Source: Chamaecyparis obtusa (Eukaryota; Streptophyta; Pinopsida; Cupressales; Cupressaceae). Taken from it: a stretch of 64,000 nucleotides of DNA. The stretch's first letter is position 1; every line of letters starts with the position of its first letter. A program made the position numbers and the translations under genes. Positions 23,043 through 35,066 of the stretch are shown piece by piece. The DNA lies in contig BSBK01006433.1 in assembly GCA_027943335.1 (NCBI GenBank), forward strand, positions 62,001-126,000, given 5' to 3'. The notes beneath the pieces are model-generated. The model was not told where the DNA came from, made no database searches, and saw only the letters and a list, made by a program, of their open reading frames with translations.

Positions 23043-24614
23043 TTTTAGAATGATTTTAGAATAACTAAGATGGGGGGGGAGGGGGGGCAGGGGGGGGTGA
23101 ATAATTTATCCTCAAGTCCACATGTACCAATCAAAATTTTAAACACTTCAACCAACTTAGATCTATTCAAAAATCCACTCGGTCTCTATAGAATATAACT
23201 AGGAACATAAACTTTTAGTCTACTATCCAAAAGTAATCAACTTACAGAATATAAAAATCTTAACTGTAAAACATATCAAATAAAATTCACACAAGTATGA
23301 CACTAGGATTTAACATGGAAACCCAATTTGGGAGAAACCACCAGTAATATGCTACCAAATTTTCACTCTTCTAAAGTGATCTCTATGAGGAGCCAACCTT
23401 GTTAAAGCTTCCCACTATTAGGTGTGACCCTATTAAAGGATTTAATCACCCTATTAGGAGTGGCCTTATTAGATGACTTAGGAACATTACATTAGAATGT
23501 CACCTTGATTAAATGATTTATAAATGACTGTCAGGTCAACCTTGATTAAAGGATTTCATCTGATACAATGGTTAGAAAGTTATAGTAGGTTTTGATCTGA
23601 AACATACAACTCACTTTGCAAATATAGATCTAATGTAGCTCATATGCTGATCTACTGACTGACCTTCATTATCATCTCCATTGCTAATCTCCTCGAAAAT
23701 CATTCAAGCAATCACCACAACTCTTCTTAGCTCTTCATAGCTCTTCTTAGCCTTTTGCTTAGGTTCGCTAATCAACAAAATCAACCTCTTGCATAACCTA
23801 CAATTATGTCATTCTTATACCTCCTTGATTAGGCAGCTTAATCTTTTTCCTCTTAATCATCTCCATAGATCTTAGGTTTAGGTTAGATTCATTGAATCCT
23901 TCCAACATTTCATTCTCCTTCTTATCCTTCTAGATACTTCTCAAAATTTCTCCTTGAATCCATGCATAAAATGGTTTACCATGCATTAAATACTCTAGGT
24001 TATTCATCCTTATCTTCAACATGTTTTATATATTCCAATAATTCAAGTCTGTTGGCCAGGAATCTCAATCCCTTTATAAACTGTTAAATACTGACACTCG
24101 GTCATCACTATGTTCTTCTTCTCGGTCTTCACTGGATAACTCGGTCATCGCTAAAACTATTCTTCTCAACAATCATTATCTTTTTCTCAATTATTATCTG
24201 ATACTCAATAATTACTAATAATTGGCCGACACTATATTTTCTCAGCTTATACTGGCGCTCGATCAACACTAGCTTCACTTGACTTAAACTAAAGTTCCTT
24301 AATCTTTTGCTCTTTTTCTCGGTTAAGGCTATGCTTTCAGACTTTCTTTCCTCATTTCTTCCATGCTTTAAAACAACTGACTTCTTCACTTAGTGTTATA
24401 AAGAAAAAATACATTAATTTTCAAATGTGCCAACAAATCAAGTACCCATTTTAGTTTCTCATAAGTCAACCTTTCACTAGGTCTTCTTTTTATCTCCTCT
24501 TTTCAAATCCTCTTCACCAATCAAAAGATATGGTACTTTACTAGATAGAAACTATCTCACTGGTTAAGGTTTGACATCAATGACAATATAACAATTGTTT
24601 CAATTGTAGTTTCC
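23043..24614 (-). repeat. 5' LTR of copia C
   Basis: About 1572 bases. It aligns in feature order with the B LTR: long G runs (23072-23097), palindrome CCCAATTTGGG (23322-23332), degenerate GTTAAAG units (about 23390-23580), CTCGGT motifs (24097-24323), GACATCAATGACAATATAACA, then TTTCCA. The first bases are TT instead of TG. Confidence 0.82.
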
Positions 24615-24774
24615 AATAGTCACATCCATAAAATATAATAGGTTCATCTTGAGGTTGGTGGCATTAGAGGATGGAGGAATTTCAATCATCTCAAGTCAAC
24701 TTCTCACTTTGCAATATTGTTTTGCATTAGAATCCTTTTTGGCATTTAGTTTATGTCTTCAATCTTTCTATCTT
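24615..24774. other. Short unassigned spacer
   Basis: 160 bases between the C LTR and the next LTR. Nothing recognised. Confidence 0.5.
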
Positions 24775-26230
24775 TGTAGTTAGAATAATTAGGCCCTAAG
24801 ATTACTAAGTGGGGGGGAGGGTTAATCAATAATCTACCAATAAACATAAATCTGATATGATAAAACTTATTCTTCAAAGCTTCACCACATACATGCAATA
24901 AATAACTTTTACTTGTGATAAACACACATAAAAAATTAAGCATCAATAGAAATTTAACACATAACACCATTATTTTTATCGTGGAAACCCAACTTGGGAA
25001 AAACCATGGTGGGGATGGCACCCACTAAGAAAAATGCACTCTTTTGGAGCACGCCAAGTTAAGAGCTTAGCCTTGTTAAAAGTTTACAATGATGTTAGGT
25101 TAAGAACATACCCTGTTAAGAGCCACCTAGTTAAGGTATTTACCTATAGCCCTGTTAGGAACTTTACCCTGTTAGGAGTAGCCTTGTTAGAGGACTTCAA
25201 ACACTAGCTAAAGTGCCACCCTATTAAAGTATTTTATAAAAAGATATATTAGGATCTACTTGGTTAAGGGATTTAACCTATTACAACTATTAAGGAATAA
25301 CATGAATAATGACCTGATAAAATAGAATTTCTCTTTTTCTAGTGTAGATCTAGTTAAGCTCAATATTTTCTTCACATGGAGAAAATCTAAACACTACAAT
25401 CACACCCCTATATTTTTGATCTTACTCTTTTCAACACTTCTTCAAATACATAAAAAAATATATAAAATATGATTTCCACTAACTATGTCAGCTAAGACCC
25501 AAATTACATCTAAACTACATGATTACAATTATTTCCCATTCAATCCTTAAAACCTTGAAAAATGTAACCAATTATTTTACATTTTCAACTTCATGTCAGC
25601 CTTTAAATCTACCCCCCATCAATTTGATAAAGAAATTCAAACATATTACAATTCCCTAGGTTCATACACCTCTTCATGAATTACTAGTGAAATTGGTGAA
25701 TGAGAATCATACCTAACATTCCACATCATCTTAGACATGTCATCACATAATATAGAATACTTAACCATCTTAATAAACTAATATGCCATCATTGGGAAAG
25801 GATCTAACCAATTCTTCTTCAGTATTCTTTGCCTTCTTCAATTTTCTGACCTTTAGAGTCCTATAAATCTATCCACCAATCATCAATCTTGATGTGATTG
25901 CAACATAAATCCAATAATATCATTAAAATAACACAACTTAAACAACAACCATTGATTCTATTCTTCTAGGACACAATGATTAAATCTTTCTTCTCTACTC
26001 CTTCATTGCTAAATCAATTTCTTGTCTTCATCACAATGACTGTAACTTGCATAAAACTCATCATACACATGTTCGATCATAGATATAGCATATTACACAC
26101 TTCTCAAACATATGTGTTAATCCACACACCATAATTCATAGCATAACTCTTAATTAATCTGCTACATAATAACTTGGTAAATCAAGAACATAGTCAACCA
26201 AGAACACCTAAGTTGACATCAATGACAACA
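24775..26230 (-). repeat. Probable solo copia LTR (E)
   Basis: Shares the plan of the B and C LTRs: G run (24812-24819), palindrome CCCAACTTGGG (24988-24998), a block of CCTGTTAGGAG-like units (about 25060-25300), and an end GTTGACATCAATGACAACA. No primer site or gag lies on either side. A matching 5-bp target duplication was not found, so the exact edges are uncertain, and a truncated element is possible. Confidence 0.65.
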
Positions 26231-27168
26231 ATATAACTGACAAGATTCGATATTGTCTCCATATTTTAAAAGGATTATAGTTCCATCTCAAGTTGTTTCA
26301 ATTTTCTATTCTAACATTCTAGATTTATCTCAATCTTGGACTATGCTATTTTTTATTGCTAATTGGTCTATTTTACCACATTTCCTCCAACATAATGGGT
26401 TTCTTTTAGTAGTCCAAAATTATAACTTCTAGTTAGAATATGCTCACATTGGAGTTGCATTTCCGCATCATCTTCTTTTTAATTAGGACAATTATATCAT
26501 GTTGCTTGTTGCAGTTAAAGATTGTATCACCTCTTCTTCTATTATGCCTCTAGATCATCTTCTCAACATGACTCCTTTTGATGCGGGTCATAGAGGAAAG
26601 GTGTTTGCAAAAATGTATGCTCTTCTTGGTTTATTGACACATGCTCATGCCTCAAGGTTGGGTTTGGGTTCTCCTATGGTGGATGATAATTCATTTGGTA
26701 GTAATTCAGTTTCTTTACCACTTCATGTTCATTCTTTGGCTCCATTGTTAGTTGGATCTTGTTGTTCCTCTCCTCATGTTTTAGATTCACCTTCCTCTAC
26801 TCACACTTTGGTGTCACCTCATGGATCTTTGGTTTTGGGAGACCCTCTTGTCTCTCAAGATGATAGACTATGGAACTCTTTGTCCTTATCTCCACCTTCA
26901 CATTTTGGTTGTGGTGGCTATGATCCATGATGCTTTAAGATGCCTTGCTATATATTTTTTTTTCTTCATTAATATTTTTGTGCAAGTTTATTTAGAGTGG
27001 CTTTTCCATCAGGTTTATAATGAGCATGGGATAATAGTTGCCCTCTTCACTCCTCAGCCTTCACCATAATTTTTTGCTTTGCTTCAAATCTGCTTTCACA
27101 GGGGCATCCATTACTATGTGATTATATTTTGGCACTTTATTTTCTGCATCAAACTATAAATGGGTAAG
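26231..27168. other. Unassigned DNA before the chromovirus array
   Basis: No gene recognised. An open frame 26499-26930 (+, 143 codons, Ser/Leu/His-rich, containing MTPFDAGHRGKVFAKMYALLG) has no domain I know and no promoter-like context. It could be chance or a remnant of unknown coding DNA. 27164-27168 is GTAAG, the target duplication of the next array. Confidence 0.45.
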
Positions 27169-28766
27169 TGATGCAGGAGCACCCAAGAAACACTCCCCAC
27201 TCTTCACAAAGTTTAGACTAATAGGTTAAGTTTTACTAAGTAGATTTGTAAGACCTAGTCACCCTCGGTGTGATTATAACCCATGGGTTTTGACTATGGT
27301 CCAAAGGCACATTTAGGATGTTAGGTTTCCTAGGTGTCTTTTAGGATGTTTACAATAATGTAAGGCATTAGGCCTATAGGCTCATTAGGAGCAATAATGA
27401 AACATTTTGTAAAAGTTGCAAATGTAAAAGAATGTTGTCTGCAACTTCCTTGAAAAGTTGTTACCGACCTGTTACACAACTGCCCAACGGTCACATCCTT
27501 TGAAAAATGGTTGGATCCATTGAGGGAAGTCTTCATATACCCTTTATAGGTGGGTGGAAGATGAGGGGTGTTGAACAGTAAGGAAACTCTATGTAATTTT
27601 TGCATTCAATAAATAAAAGATCCATATTTTCTTTGAATTTTGGATTGAAGCATTGTGGGTAGAGTTTTGTATGAAAGTAAGAAGGAAAACTTTGAATGAT
27701 TTGACACATTCTATGCACTATGATTCTGATGCATTTAATTTGAATCATTGTGAAGATCGGAGTCGAAAGTGAAAAGAATCAGTTTATCTGGTTTTCCAGG
27801 AAACCCTCCTAAACCAGGGTTTTGACCAAAGATGCCCTAACTTGTATTTCCTTTGTGGGATTCCCATGCAAAGCTGGGAAATGCAAGTAGGGGAAATGTC
27901 TTTTAGTTCCTCAAAAGCGTAGAAGAAGGGGGATTTTTTGGAGAAATCTATTTGTAGATTCTAGACCAAGCATCTCTATGTACTTGGTTCAGGAAATGAA
28001 GATGTCAAGTGGTAGAAGAACTTCGGGGGTGGATAAAAGAAATCTAAAGATAGATTGTTGTCTCTCTGGGATTTCCAACACTGTTGCAATTGGAAGTTAA
28101 CCTGGAACAACCAATTGGTAAATTTTTCATTCATCTACCAAGTCAATTAGCCATATTAGGACTAGTAGACCAGGGATTGTTAAGTGTTGTTTTTATGTTA
28201 AAGATCGTAAGAAATGGAGTTTTGTCACAATTCATAAAAAGTGTGTCTAAATATAATTTGTTTCCATAGACTTCTTGTAAGGACTGGGAATGAGGATCTT
28301 AGAAGCTTGTTCAGAATGCTACAAGCCTAACAAGGTCTAAGCCCTTGAACTTGTTATTCAAATCTTGTAATGTGTGTGGAAATGACTCCCAAAGTAGACA
28401 TTTGTTTGTGTATGGAACCTTTCCATCCCCTCACAAAATTTGTAAGTTCCCATCTAAAAGATAAATCAGTAAGCTATTTTATAGTAAGCATTACCGAACA
28501 TTAGGAAACTACTTGGTAAAGCTACCGAGCTCACTCAGTTAACATAGGCACCGAGCATTGACCGAGTATCAACTGAGCACCAGTATAAACTGAGGGGGTA
28601 CAAGCTAGTTATAAACACTATATCCTCCAGTAAGGATAGTGGAATTTTCTATGTTATAAGAAATCTAAAGGTGTAGAGCACTCCCCTAAGCCCACTTTGG
28701 GTTCAGGGCAACACCGAAGGTCTCACCATTTACCGAGCTACCTAAATAGGGGAGAAATTTGTGTCA
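27169..28766 (+). repeat. First LTR of the F/G array
   Basis: Starts TGATGCAGGAGCACC and ends TTGTGTCA next to a Met-tRNA primer site. Contains ACCGAG repeats at 28524-28566 and 28732-28737. Open frames inside it (27330-27748, minus) are chance frames that recur in the third LTR because of homology. Confidence 0.92.
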
Positions 28767-28768
28767 AG

Positions 28769-28780
28769 TGGTATTAGAGC
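28769..28780 (+). other. Primer-binding site of F
   Basis: TGGTATTAGAGC, one change from the Met-tRNA complement, two bases after the LTR. Confidence 0.88.
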
Positions 28781-28815
28781 ACCTAAGATCCTTAGGGTAA
28801 AGATATACCAACAGC

Positions 28816-30005
28816 ATGGAAGGAGAAGATAATAGAGGATTGTCATCAAGGATGACTAATCCAAAGATAGTAAGATACCTAAAAGAGAAAAGGACACAGC
28901 ATGATGATTAAAGAGACACTGAGATGCACAAAATGAGGCAAGAGATGGACAAGCTGAGGGAAGAGCTTTAGAAGAGAGGTAGTGGAAACTCTGAGAATGT
29001 CAAAGAAAGGATTGATGAAGAACCCCTTGAGTAGGAGGAAGAAGAATGTCCTGTAGATGAGAGGCTACTTATGAAGACCCTAAAATCTATGGAGAGGACA
29101 ACCATGGATGGAAATCTTGAATTGCCTACATACAATGGGAAGATGGACCTAGAGGCTGCAATGGATTGGGTTGATGCCCTAAATAGTTTCTTTGATTGTG
29201 AAGACATCCTTGAGAATCAGAGGGTGAAGATTGCTAAGTCAAAGCTCAAAGGCTATGCACTCACATGATGGAACTTCACTCCAGAAGATAGGGTGAAGAA
29301 TGGAAAGAATCTAGTCACCACTTTGAAGAAGATGGTCACCCTACTTATGGAAACTTATGTCCCTAAAGATTATGAAGTCCAATTTCATAAAAGGAGAATG
29401 AGTCTAAGACATAAAGAGGTGGACATCTCTAGCTATACCGAAGAATTTCAAAGATTGATGATGAAATCCAAGCTTGTCAAACTAGAATGTGTAAAGATTT
29501 CTTGGTATATGCAAGCCCTAAGGGTCACAGTTCAAGATGAACTCAGTTTGACAAACCCTACCATAGTAAATGAATGCTATCAATTGGCATTAAAATTAGA
29601 ATAAAATTTCAAGAGGAGGAATGAATAGAGTGGTAGAGGAAAAGCCAAGAATGAAAGAGGCAGAGGAAACTTTGGAGGAAGAGGAAAAAACAATAGACCA
29701 AAAGGAGAATCTAATAAGGAGAACACCCAAGGAGAAAGTAGTTCAAGAGTTGGATACTAAGGTAGAAGAGGAAACAACAAGGGTATAAATGGAGGAAGAA
29801 ATAATGGACAAATTAGATGTTATAACTGCAACCAGACAGGTCACTACACCAATAGGTATCCAAACATAGACAAGTAGAATAACCAAGGTGAAAGAAGACC
29901 CAACCTAATACAAGAAGATGATGTTGATAGTGTGAAAGACTATACAGGAGAAGATAGAGTAAGCCTCATGATGAAAAGGAATTTAATCCAAGCACCAGTA
30001 TAGGT
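28816..30005 (+). pseudogene. Gag of chromovirus F
   Basis: The ATG at 28816 starts MEGEDNRGLSSRM. Stops follow at 28909 and later. The capsid core is read at 29071-29604: ELPTYNGKMDLEAAMDWVDALNSFF, WNFTPEDRV, YVPKDYEVQFHKRRMSLR, SSYTEEFQRL. A Gly/Arg/Asn-rich tail leads to a knuckle CYNCNQTGHYTNRY at about 29821-29862, whose last Cys is Tyr. Copy G has the same Tyr. Confidence 0.9.
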
Positions 30006-30430
30006 GGAACCTCCCCGAAGAAGAAATATTTTTAGATTAAACTGCAAGAGCCATGGAAAGGTATGAAAGTTAGTAATTGATTCTGGTTCTATTGAAAATC
30101 TTTTATCTAGAGAGATGGTAGATAAATTAAAATTAGAAAAGATACCGCACCTAAACCCATCCCATGTATCTTGGTTGACAAAAGGGCAGCAGACCCTCAT
30201 AAATGAAAAAAGTTTGGGTAGATTTCTCTATTAAAGAATATAAAGATAGAGTCCTTTGTGATGTTGTAGATATGGATGTATGTCACCTTTTGTTAGGACA
30301 TCCATGGCAGTATGATTTACAAGCTAAACATGATGGAGTCACAAAAAAATACCAAATTGTTCAAAATGGTCACAAATACAATCTGCTCCCTCTCCCTGAT
30401 CCTCAAGAAGAAAAACCAAAAGAATAGTTA
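30006..30430 (+). pseudogene. Protease of chromovirus F
   Basis: The active site is read in KLVIDSGSIENLLSREMVDKL, a DSG motif after CKSHGKV. A frame break follows near 30190; then the rest, VDFSIKEYKDRVLCDVVDMDVCHLLLGHPWQYD, is open at 30203-30427. CHLLLGHPWQ is a typical end of chromovirus protease. Confidence 0.87.
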
Positions 30431-31500
30431 GTCATGCTTGCAGGAGAACAAGAGATGATAAGTACTATTCAAGATTTTGAGGTAGGATATGCCCTAGTCC
30501 TTAAGCCAAAGGAGAAGATAGTGCACAATGAAGTACCAGAGGAAGTAAATAGTCTACTATAGAAATACAAAGGAATAGTTGTAGGATACACACCAGATGA
30601 ACTCCCACCATTGAGGGATATCTGTCACCAAATAGATTTTATCTCAGGTGCTTCCCTACCAAACAAAGCTTCTTATCAACTCACTCTTAATCAGAATGCT
30701 AAAGTCACTAGAAAATTCAATGAATTGTTGACAAAAGGACTCATACAAAATATTCTTATCCCTTGTGTAGTCCTGAGTGTTTAGGCCCCTAAAAATGATG
30801 GTAAATAGAGACTATGCACAGACTCCAGGGCAATAAAAAAAATTACAATCAGATATAGATTCTCTATACCTAGGATTGAAGATCTTCTAGACCAAATTGG
30901 AGGAACATGCTACTTCTCAAAAATTGACCTTAAATCTAGTTACCATCAGATAAGGATAAGGCTCGGTGATGAGTGGAAAATTGCATTCAAAACTACTGAA
31001 GGATTATATGAATGGCTTGTGATGCCATTTGGCCTTAGAAATGCTCCTAGCACCTTCATGAGATTAATGAATGAAGTGATTCAATATTTCATAGGAAAGT
31101 TTATGGTGGTCTATTTAGATGACATCTTTATCTTTAGTGGGACTATGAAGGAACACATGAGACATTTGGAGCAAGTTCTCCAAAAACTACATCAGAAGAA
31201 ACTGTCTATCAACTTGGAAAAGTGTACATTCATGCAACAAGAGTTGATATTTTTTGGTTTTGTTATCTCAAAAGGCACATTGAAAATGGATCCTGAAAAG
31301 GTAGAAGCTATCATTAATTGGCCCATACCAAAGACTCCAGGAGAAGTCATGAACTTTCATGGATTGGCTACCTTTTATAGGAAATTTATCAAAAATTTCA
31401 GTCACATTTGTGCACTTTACTTGGGTGGTAGAAAAAAAAAGTCCCAATGGACAACACAAGAAGATGAATCTTTTAAATACTTGAAGGAAATAGTAGCACA
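30431..31500 (+). pseudogene. Reverse transcriptase of chromovirus F
   Basis: Starts near RDICHQIDFISGASLPNKAS and continues through KDGK-RLC (TGG changed to TAG at about 30806), [37 protein letters not shown] and VVYLDDIFIFS; the YLDD site is intact. The part from 31019 is open for 250 codons and runs on into RNase H. Upstream stops (near 30560, 30783, 30806) inactivate it. Confidence 0.92.
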
Positions 31501-31950
31501 ATATCCCATTTTGGCACTACCAACCTTCGAAAAATTGTTCACAATGGAAATGGATGCTAGCAATCTAGCCATAAGCGTATTCCTCAGTCAGGATGGAAGA
31601 CCAATGGCTTTCTTCTCTGAAAAATTGAATGAAGCAAAGAAGAAATACAACACATATAACTTGGAATTGTATGAAATGGTTCAAGCCCTCAAGAAATGGA
31701 GGCACTACTTGCTTCCTAAAGAATTCATTATCTTTACAGATAATCATGCCTTGATTTTTTTGAATAGTTAGGACAAACTAAGCTACAGGCACATGAAATG
31801 GGTTGAAAAACTCCAAGAATTCCCATTTTCGATAAGACACAAGAAAGGAACTACAAATAAAGTTGTAGATGCTCTCACCAGAAGAATAATTTTTCTTGAA
31901 GAAGTGGAGGTACAAAGCATAGGGATTGATGCTCTCAAACACCTATAAAA
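31501..31950 (+). pseudogene. RNase H of chromovirus F
   Basis: FTMEMDASNLAISVFLSQDG holds the first Asp, YNTYNLELYEMVQALKKWRHYL the Glu, and FIIFTDNHALIFL the next Asp. Thus the normal Ty3/gypsy RNase H motifs are readable here, in contrast to elements A and D. A TAG at 31769 follows FLNS, then KWVEKLQEF and ALTRR. Confidence 0.88.
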
Positions 31951-33170
31951 AGATGGTTTAGATTTCATTGATATCTATCAGGTTTTCTCTACTCTATCAG
32001 AAGCATATTATACTACTTATTCTGAATATTTATTGTAGAATGCACTTTTGTTCAAAGAAGGTCAACTTTGTATTTGTAAATGCTCCATGAGACAAAAATC
32101 TAATTATAGAGAAACATTGTGGTACACTAGGAGGTCACTTTGGCATAGATAAAACACTTGAACTTGTAAGGAGAAACTATCATTGGCCTCAGTTGCCGAC
32201 AGATGTCAGAAAATTTGTTGAGTCATGTAATATTTTTCAAAGGGCTAAAGGAGTTAGGACCAATCAGGGTCTCTATCAACCACTTCCTATTCCAACAAAA
32301 CCAAGGGATAGTGTAAGTATGGATTTTGTCTTATTACTTCCCAGAACTAAACAAGGATTCGATAGTATCTTTGTTATAGTTGACAAATTTAGAAAAATGG
32401 CACACTTTGTTCCTTGTAAAGTTTCTAATGATGCTTTTCATATTTCTAACTTATTTTTTAAAGAAGTGGTTAGAATTCATGGATTACCAACATCCATTAT
32501 ATCTGATAGAGATGTGAAATTCCAAGGGCACTTTTGGAGAACCCTTTGGAAAAAGTTGGGGACAAATCTATTGTTCGGTTCTGCATACCATCCACAAATA
32601 GATGACTAGACTGATGTTGTAAATACATCACTAGGAAACCTTTTAAGGTGTCTAACAAAACAATATGGATAGAATTGGGATGCTATCCTTCCTCAAGCAG
32701 AATTTTCTTTCAATGATTCAGTAAATTGATCAACAATGAAGACACCATTCCAAGTGAATTATGGACTCCATCCAAGAGGAGTTATGGAACTAAGAGAGCT
32801 ACCAACTAAATTCAAAGTTGGTACATGAGGAGAAGAACCATTAGCATGGATCAAATAGATTCATGATCAAGTCTAAGAAACATTGATTCAGAATACTATA
32901 AATTACAAAGAACAGGCAGATAAGAAGAAGAGACATGTTACTTTCAAAGTAGGAGATCACGTATGGGCATACCTAAATAAGGAAAGGCTACCTAGGGGAC
33001 ATACTAAGCTACAAATGAGGAATATTGGTCCCTATCAAATACTTCATAAATTTGGGAATCATGCTTATGAAATTTTTTTACCCCCTACTATTTCTATTTC
33101 TCCTATCTTTAACATTTGTGATCTCACTCCTTTAAAGGGTGATGCAGGATCTAATGACACTTTGTAGGGA
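31951..33170 (+). pseudogene. Integrase of chromovirus F
   Basis: Zinc region GGHFGIDKTLELVRRNYHWPQ...SCNIFQ, where the last Cys is Phe (G keeps SCTICQ). Core: SMDFVLLLPRTKQGFDSIFVIVDKF (Asp), SIISDRDVKFQ (Asp); in the third motif the catalytic Glu reads Asp (DVVNTSLGNLL). C-terminal: ADKKKRHVTFKVGDHVWAYL, KLQMRNIGPYQIL. Stops at about 32608, 32670 and 32730. Confidence 0.9.
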
Positions 33171-33398
33171 ACTGAAGATAAACATGTTGAATGGGTAAAG
33201 GAATTCCCACCAAGCCAACCATTACAATTGGAAAAGATTATGGACTCTAAAGTTATCAAACAAACTAGAAAGAAGACCTACAAAGACTACTTGGTCAAAT
33301 GGCAGGGGTTACCAGACATTGATGCAACCTGGATGAGTGGAGAGTGTATCAAAAAGCATGGAACTTCGGTTCAAAAACTTCTCTCAAGTGGTACTTAA
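33171..33398 (+). pseudogene. Chromodomain of F and end of pol
   Basis: LEKIMDSKVIKQTRKK then TYKDYLVKWQGLPDIDATWM is a chromodomain core. It places the element among chromoviruses, which use it to target integration to marked chromatin. The ORF ends SSGT with TAA at 33396-33398, only 20 bases from the next LTR. Confidence 0.88.
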
Positions 33399-33418
33399 GT
33401 TTTTAAAACATGGGATTA

Positions 33419-35017
33419 TGGTGTAGGAGCACCGAAGGAACACTCCCCACTCTTCACAACTTTTAGACTAATAGGTTAAGTTTTACTAAGCCAACTTGTA
33501 AGACCTAGTCACCCTCGGTGTGATTATAAACCATGAGTTTTGGCTATGGTCCAAAGGAAAATTTAGGATGTTAGGTTTCCTAGGTGTATTTTAATATTTT
33601 TACAATAATGTAAGGCATTATGCCTATAGGCTCATTAGGAGAAAGAATGCAACATTTTGTAAAAGTTGCAAATGTAAAAGAATGTTGTCGGCAACTTCCT
33701 TGAAAAGTTGCTACCAACCTGTTACACAACTGCCCAATGGTCACAACCTTTGAAAAATGGTTGGATCCATTGAGAGAAGTCTTTATATAGCCCTTACATG
33801 TGGGTGGAAGATGAGGGGTGTTGAACTATAAGGAAACTTTGTGTAATTTTTGCATTCAATAAATAAAAGATCCCTATTTGTTCTGAATTCTGGATTGAAG
33901 CATTGTGGTTACAGTTTTGTATGGAAGTACAAAGGAGAAATTTCATTGATCCAACACATCCTATGCACTAGGACTCTGATGCATTTAATATGAATCATTT
34001 TGAAGATCAATGTCAAAAGTTAAAAGAATCAGTTTATCTGGTTTTCTAGGAAACCCTCCCGAACTAGGGTTTTGACCAAAGATGCCCTAACTTATATTTC
34101 CTTTATGGGATTCCCATGTGAAGTTGGGAAATGAAAGGAGGGGAAATTTATTTTAGTTCCTCAAAAGCATAGAAGAAGGGGGATTTTTTTGAGAAACCTG
34201 TTTGCAGATTCTAGACCAAGCATCTCTATGTGCTTGCTTTAGGAAATGAAGAAGTGAAGTAGTAGAAGCACTTAGGGGGTGGATAAAAGCAATCTAAAGA
34301 CAAATTAATGTCTCTCTAGGATTTCCAACACTGTTGGAATTGGAAGTTAACCTAGAACAACCAACTGGTAAAGTTTTCATTCAAAAACCAAGTCAATTAG
34401 CCATAACAGGACTAGTAGACCAGGGATTGTTAAGTGTTGTTTTTGTGTTAAAGATCATAGGATCTTGAGGTTTGTAACAAGTCATAAAAAGGGTGTCTGA
34501 ATATACTTTATTTTCATAGACTTCTTGTAAGGACCTGAAATGAGGATCTTAGAAGCTTTTTCGGAAGGCTAAAAGCCTAACAAGGTCTAAGCCCTTGAGC
34601 TTGTTACTCAAATCCTATAGTTTGTGTGGAAATCACTCCCAAAGTAGACATTTGTTTGTGTATGGAACCTTTCCATCCCCTCATGAAATTTTTATGTTCC
34701 CATCCAAAAGATAAATCAGTAAGAAATTTTGTGGTAAGCATTGCCGAATGTCAGGAAACTACTCGGTAAAGCTACTGAACCCTCTCGGTTAACATAGGGA
34801 CCAAGCATCAACTAAGTATCAACCAAGCACCAGTAGAACCCAAGGGGGTACAAGCTAGTTATAGACACTATATCCTCTAGTGAGGATAGTGGAATTTTGT
34901 GTGTTATAGGATCTTCTAAAGGTTTAGAGAACTCTCCTAAGCCCACTTTGGGTTCAGAGAAACATCGAAGGTCTCACCATTTCCTGAGCTACCTAAATAG
35001 GGGAGAGCTCTACGTGA
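33419..35017 (+). repeat. Middle LTR shared by F and G
   Basis: Starts TGGTGTAGGAGCACC after the F pol stop and ends CTACGTGA next to the G primer site. By eye it shares some private changes with the third LTR and others with neither copy. It acts as 3' LTR of F and 5' LTR of G. Confidence 0.92.
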
Positions 35018-35019
35018 AG

Positions 35020-35031
35020 TGGTATCAGAGA
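35020..35031 (+). other. Primer-binding site of G
   Basis: TGGTATCAGAGA, one change from the Met-tRNA complement. Confidence 0.88.
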
Positions 35032-35066
35032 ACCTAAGATCTTTAGGGTAAAGATATACCACCACC

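Larger units (their letters stand above)
18745..24614 (-). mobile_element. Copia element C, 5' LTR to end of pol, no second LTR found
   Basis: On the minus strand: LTR 24614-23043, perfect Met-tRNA primer site, gag, protease, integrase, RT, RNase H, stop at 18747-18745. This order (integrase before RT) defines Ty1/copia. It is the same family as B. All domains carry stops. The 3' LTR expected left of 18745 is not recognised, so the end is deleted or replaced. Confidence 0.87.

Noticed and set aside
23072..23097. G runs in copia LTRs as telomere-like or G-quadruplex genes
   Set aside because: The G run is a recurring part of this LTR family (also at 11568 and 24812), not a telomere repeat; quadruplex formation is possible but not shown.
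26499..26930. 143-codon plus frame as a host gene
   Set aside because: No recognised domain, low-complexity Ser/Leu composition, no exon-like context; kept only as a note on the unassigned stretch.
27330..27748. Minus frames in the first F/G LTR, repeated at 39815-40233
   Set aside because: Their recurrence is due to LTR homology, not selection; no domain and absent as open frames in the middle LTR.
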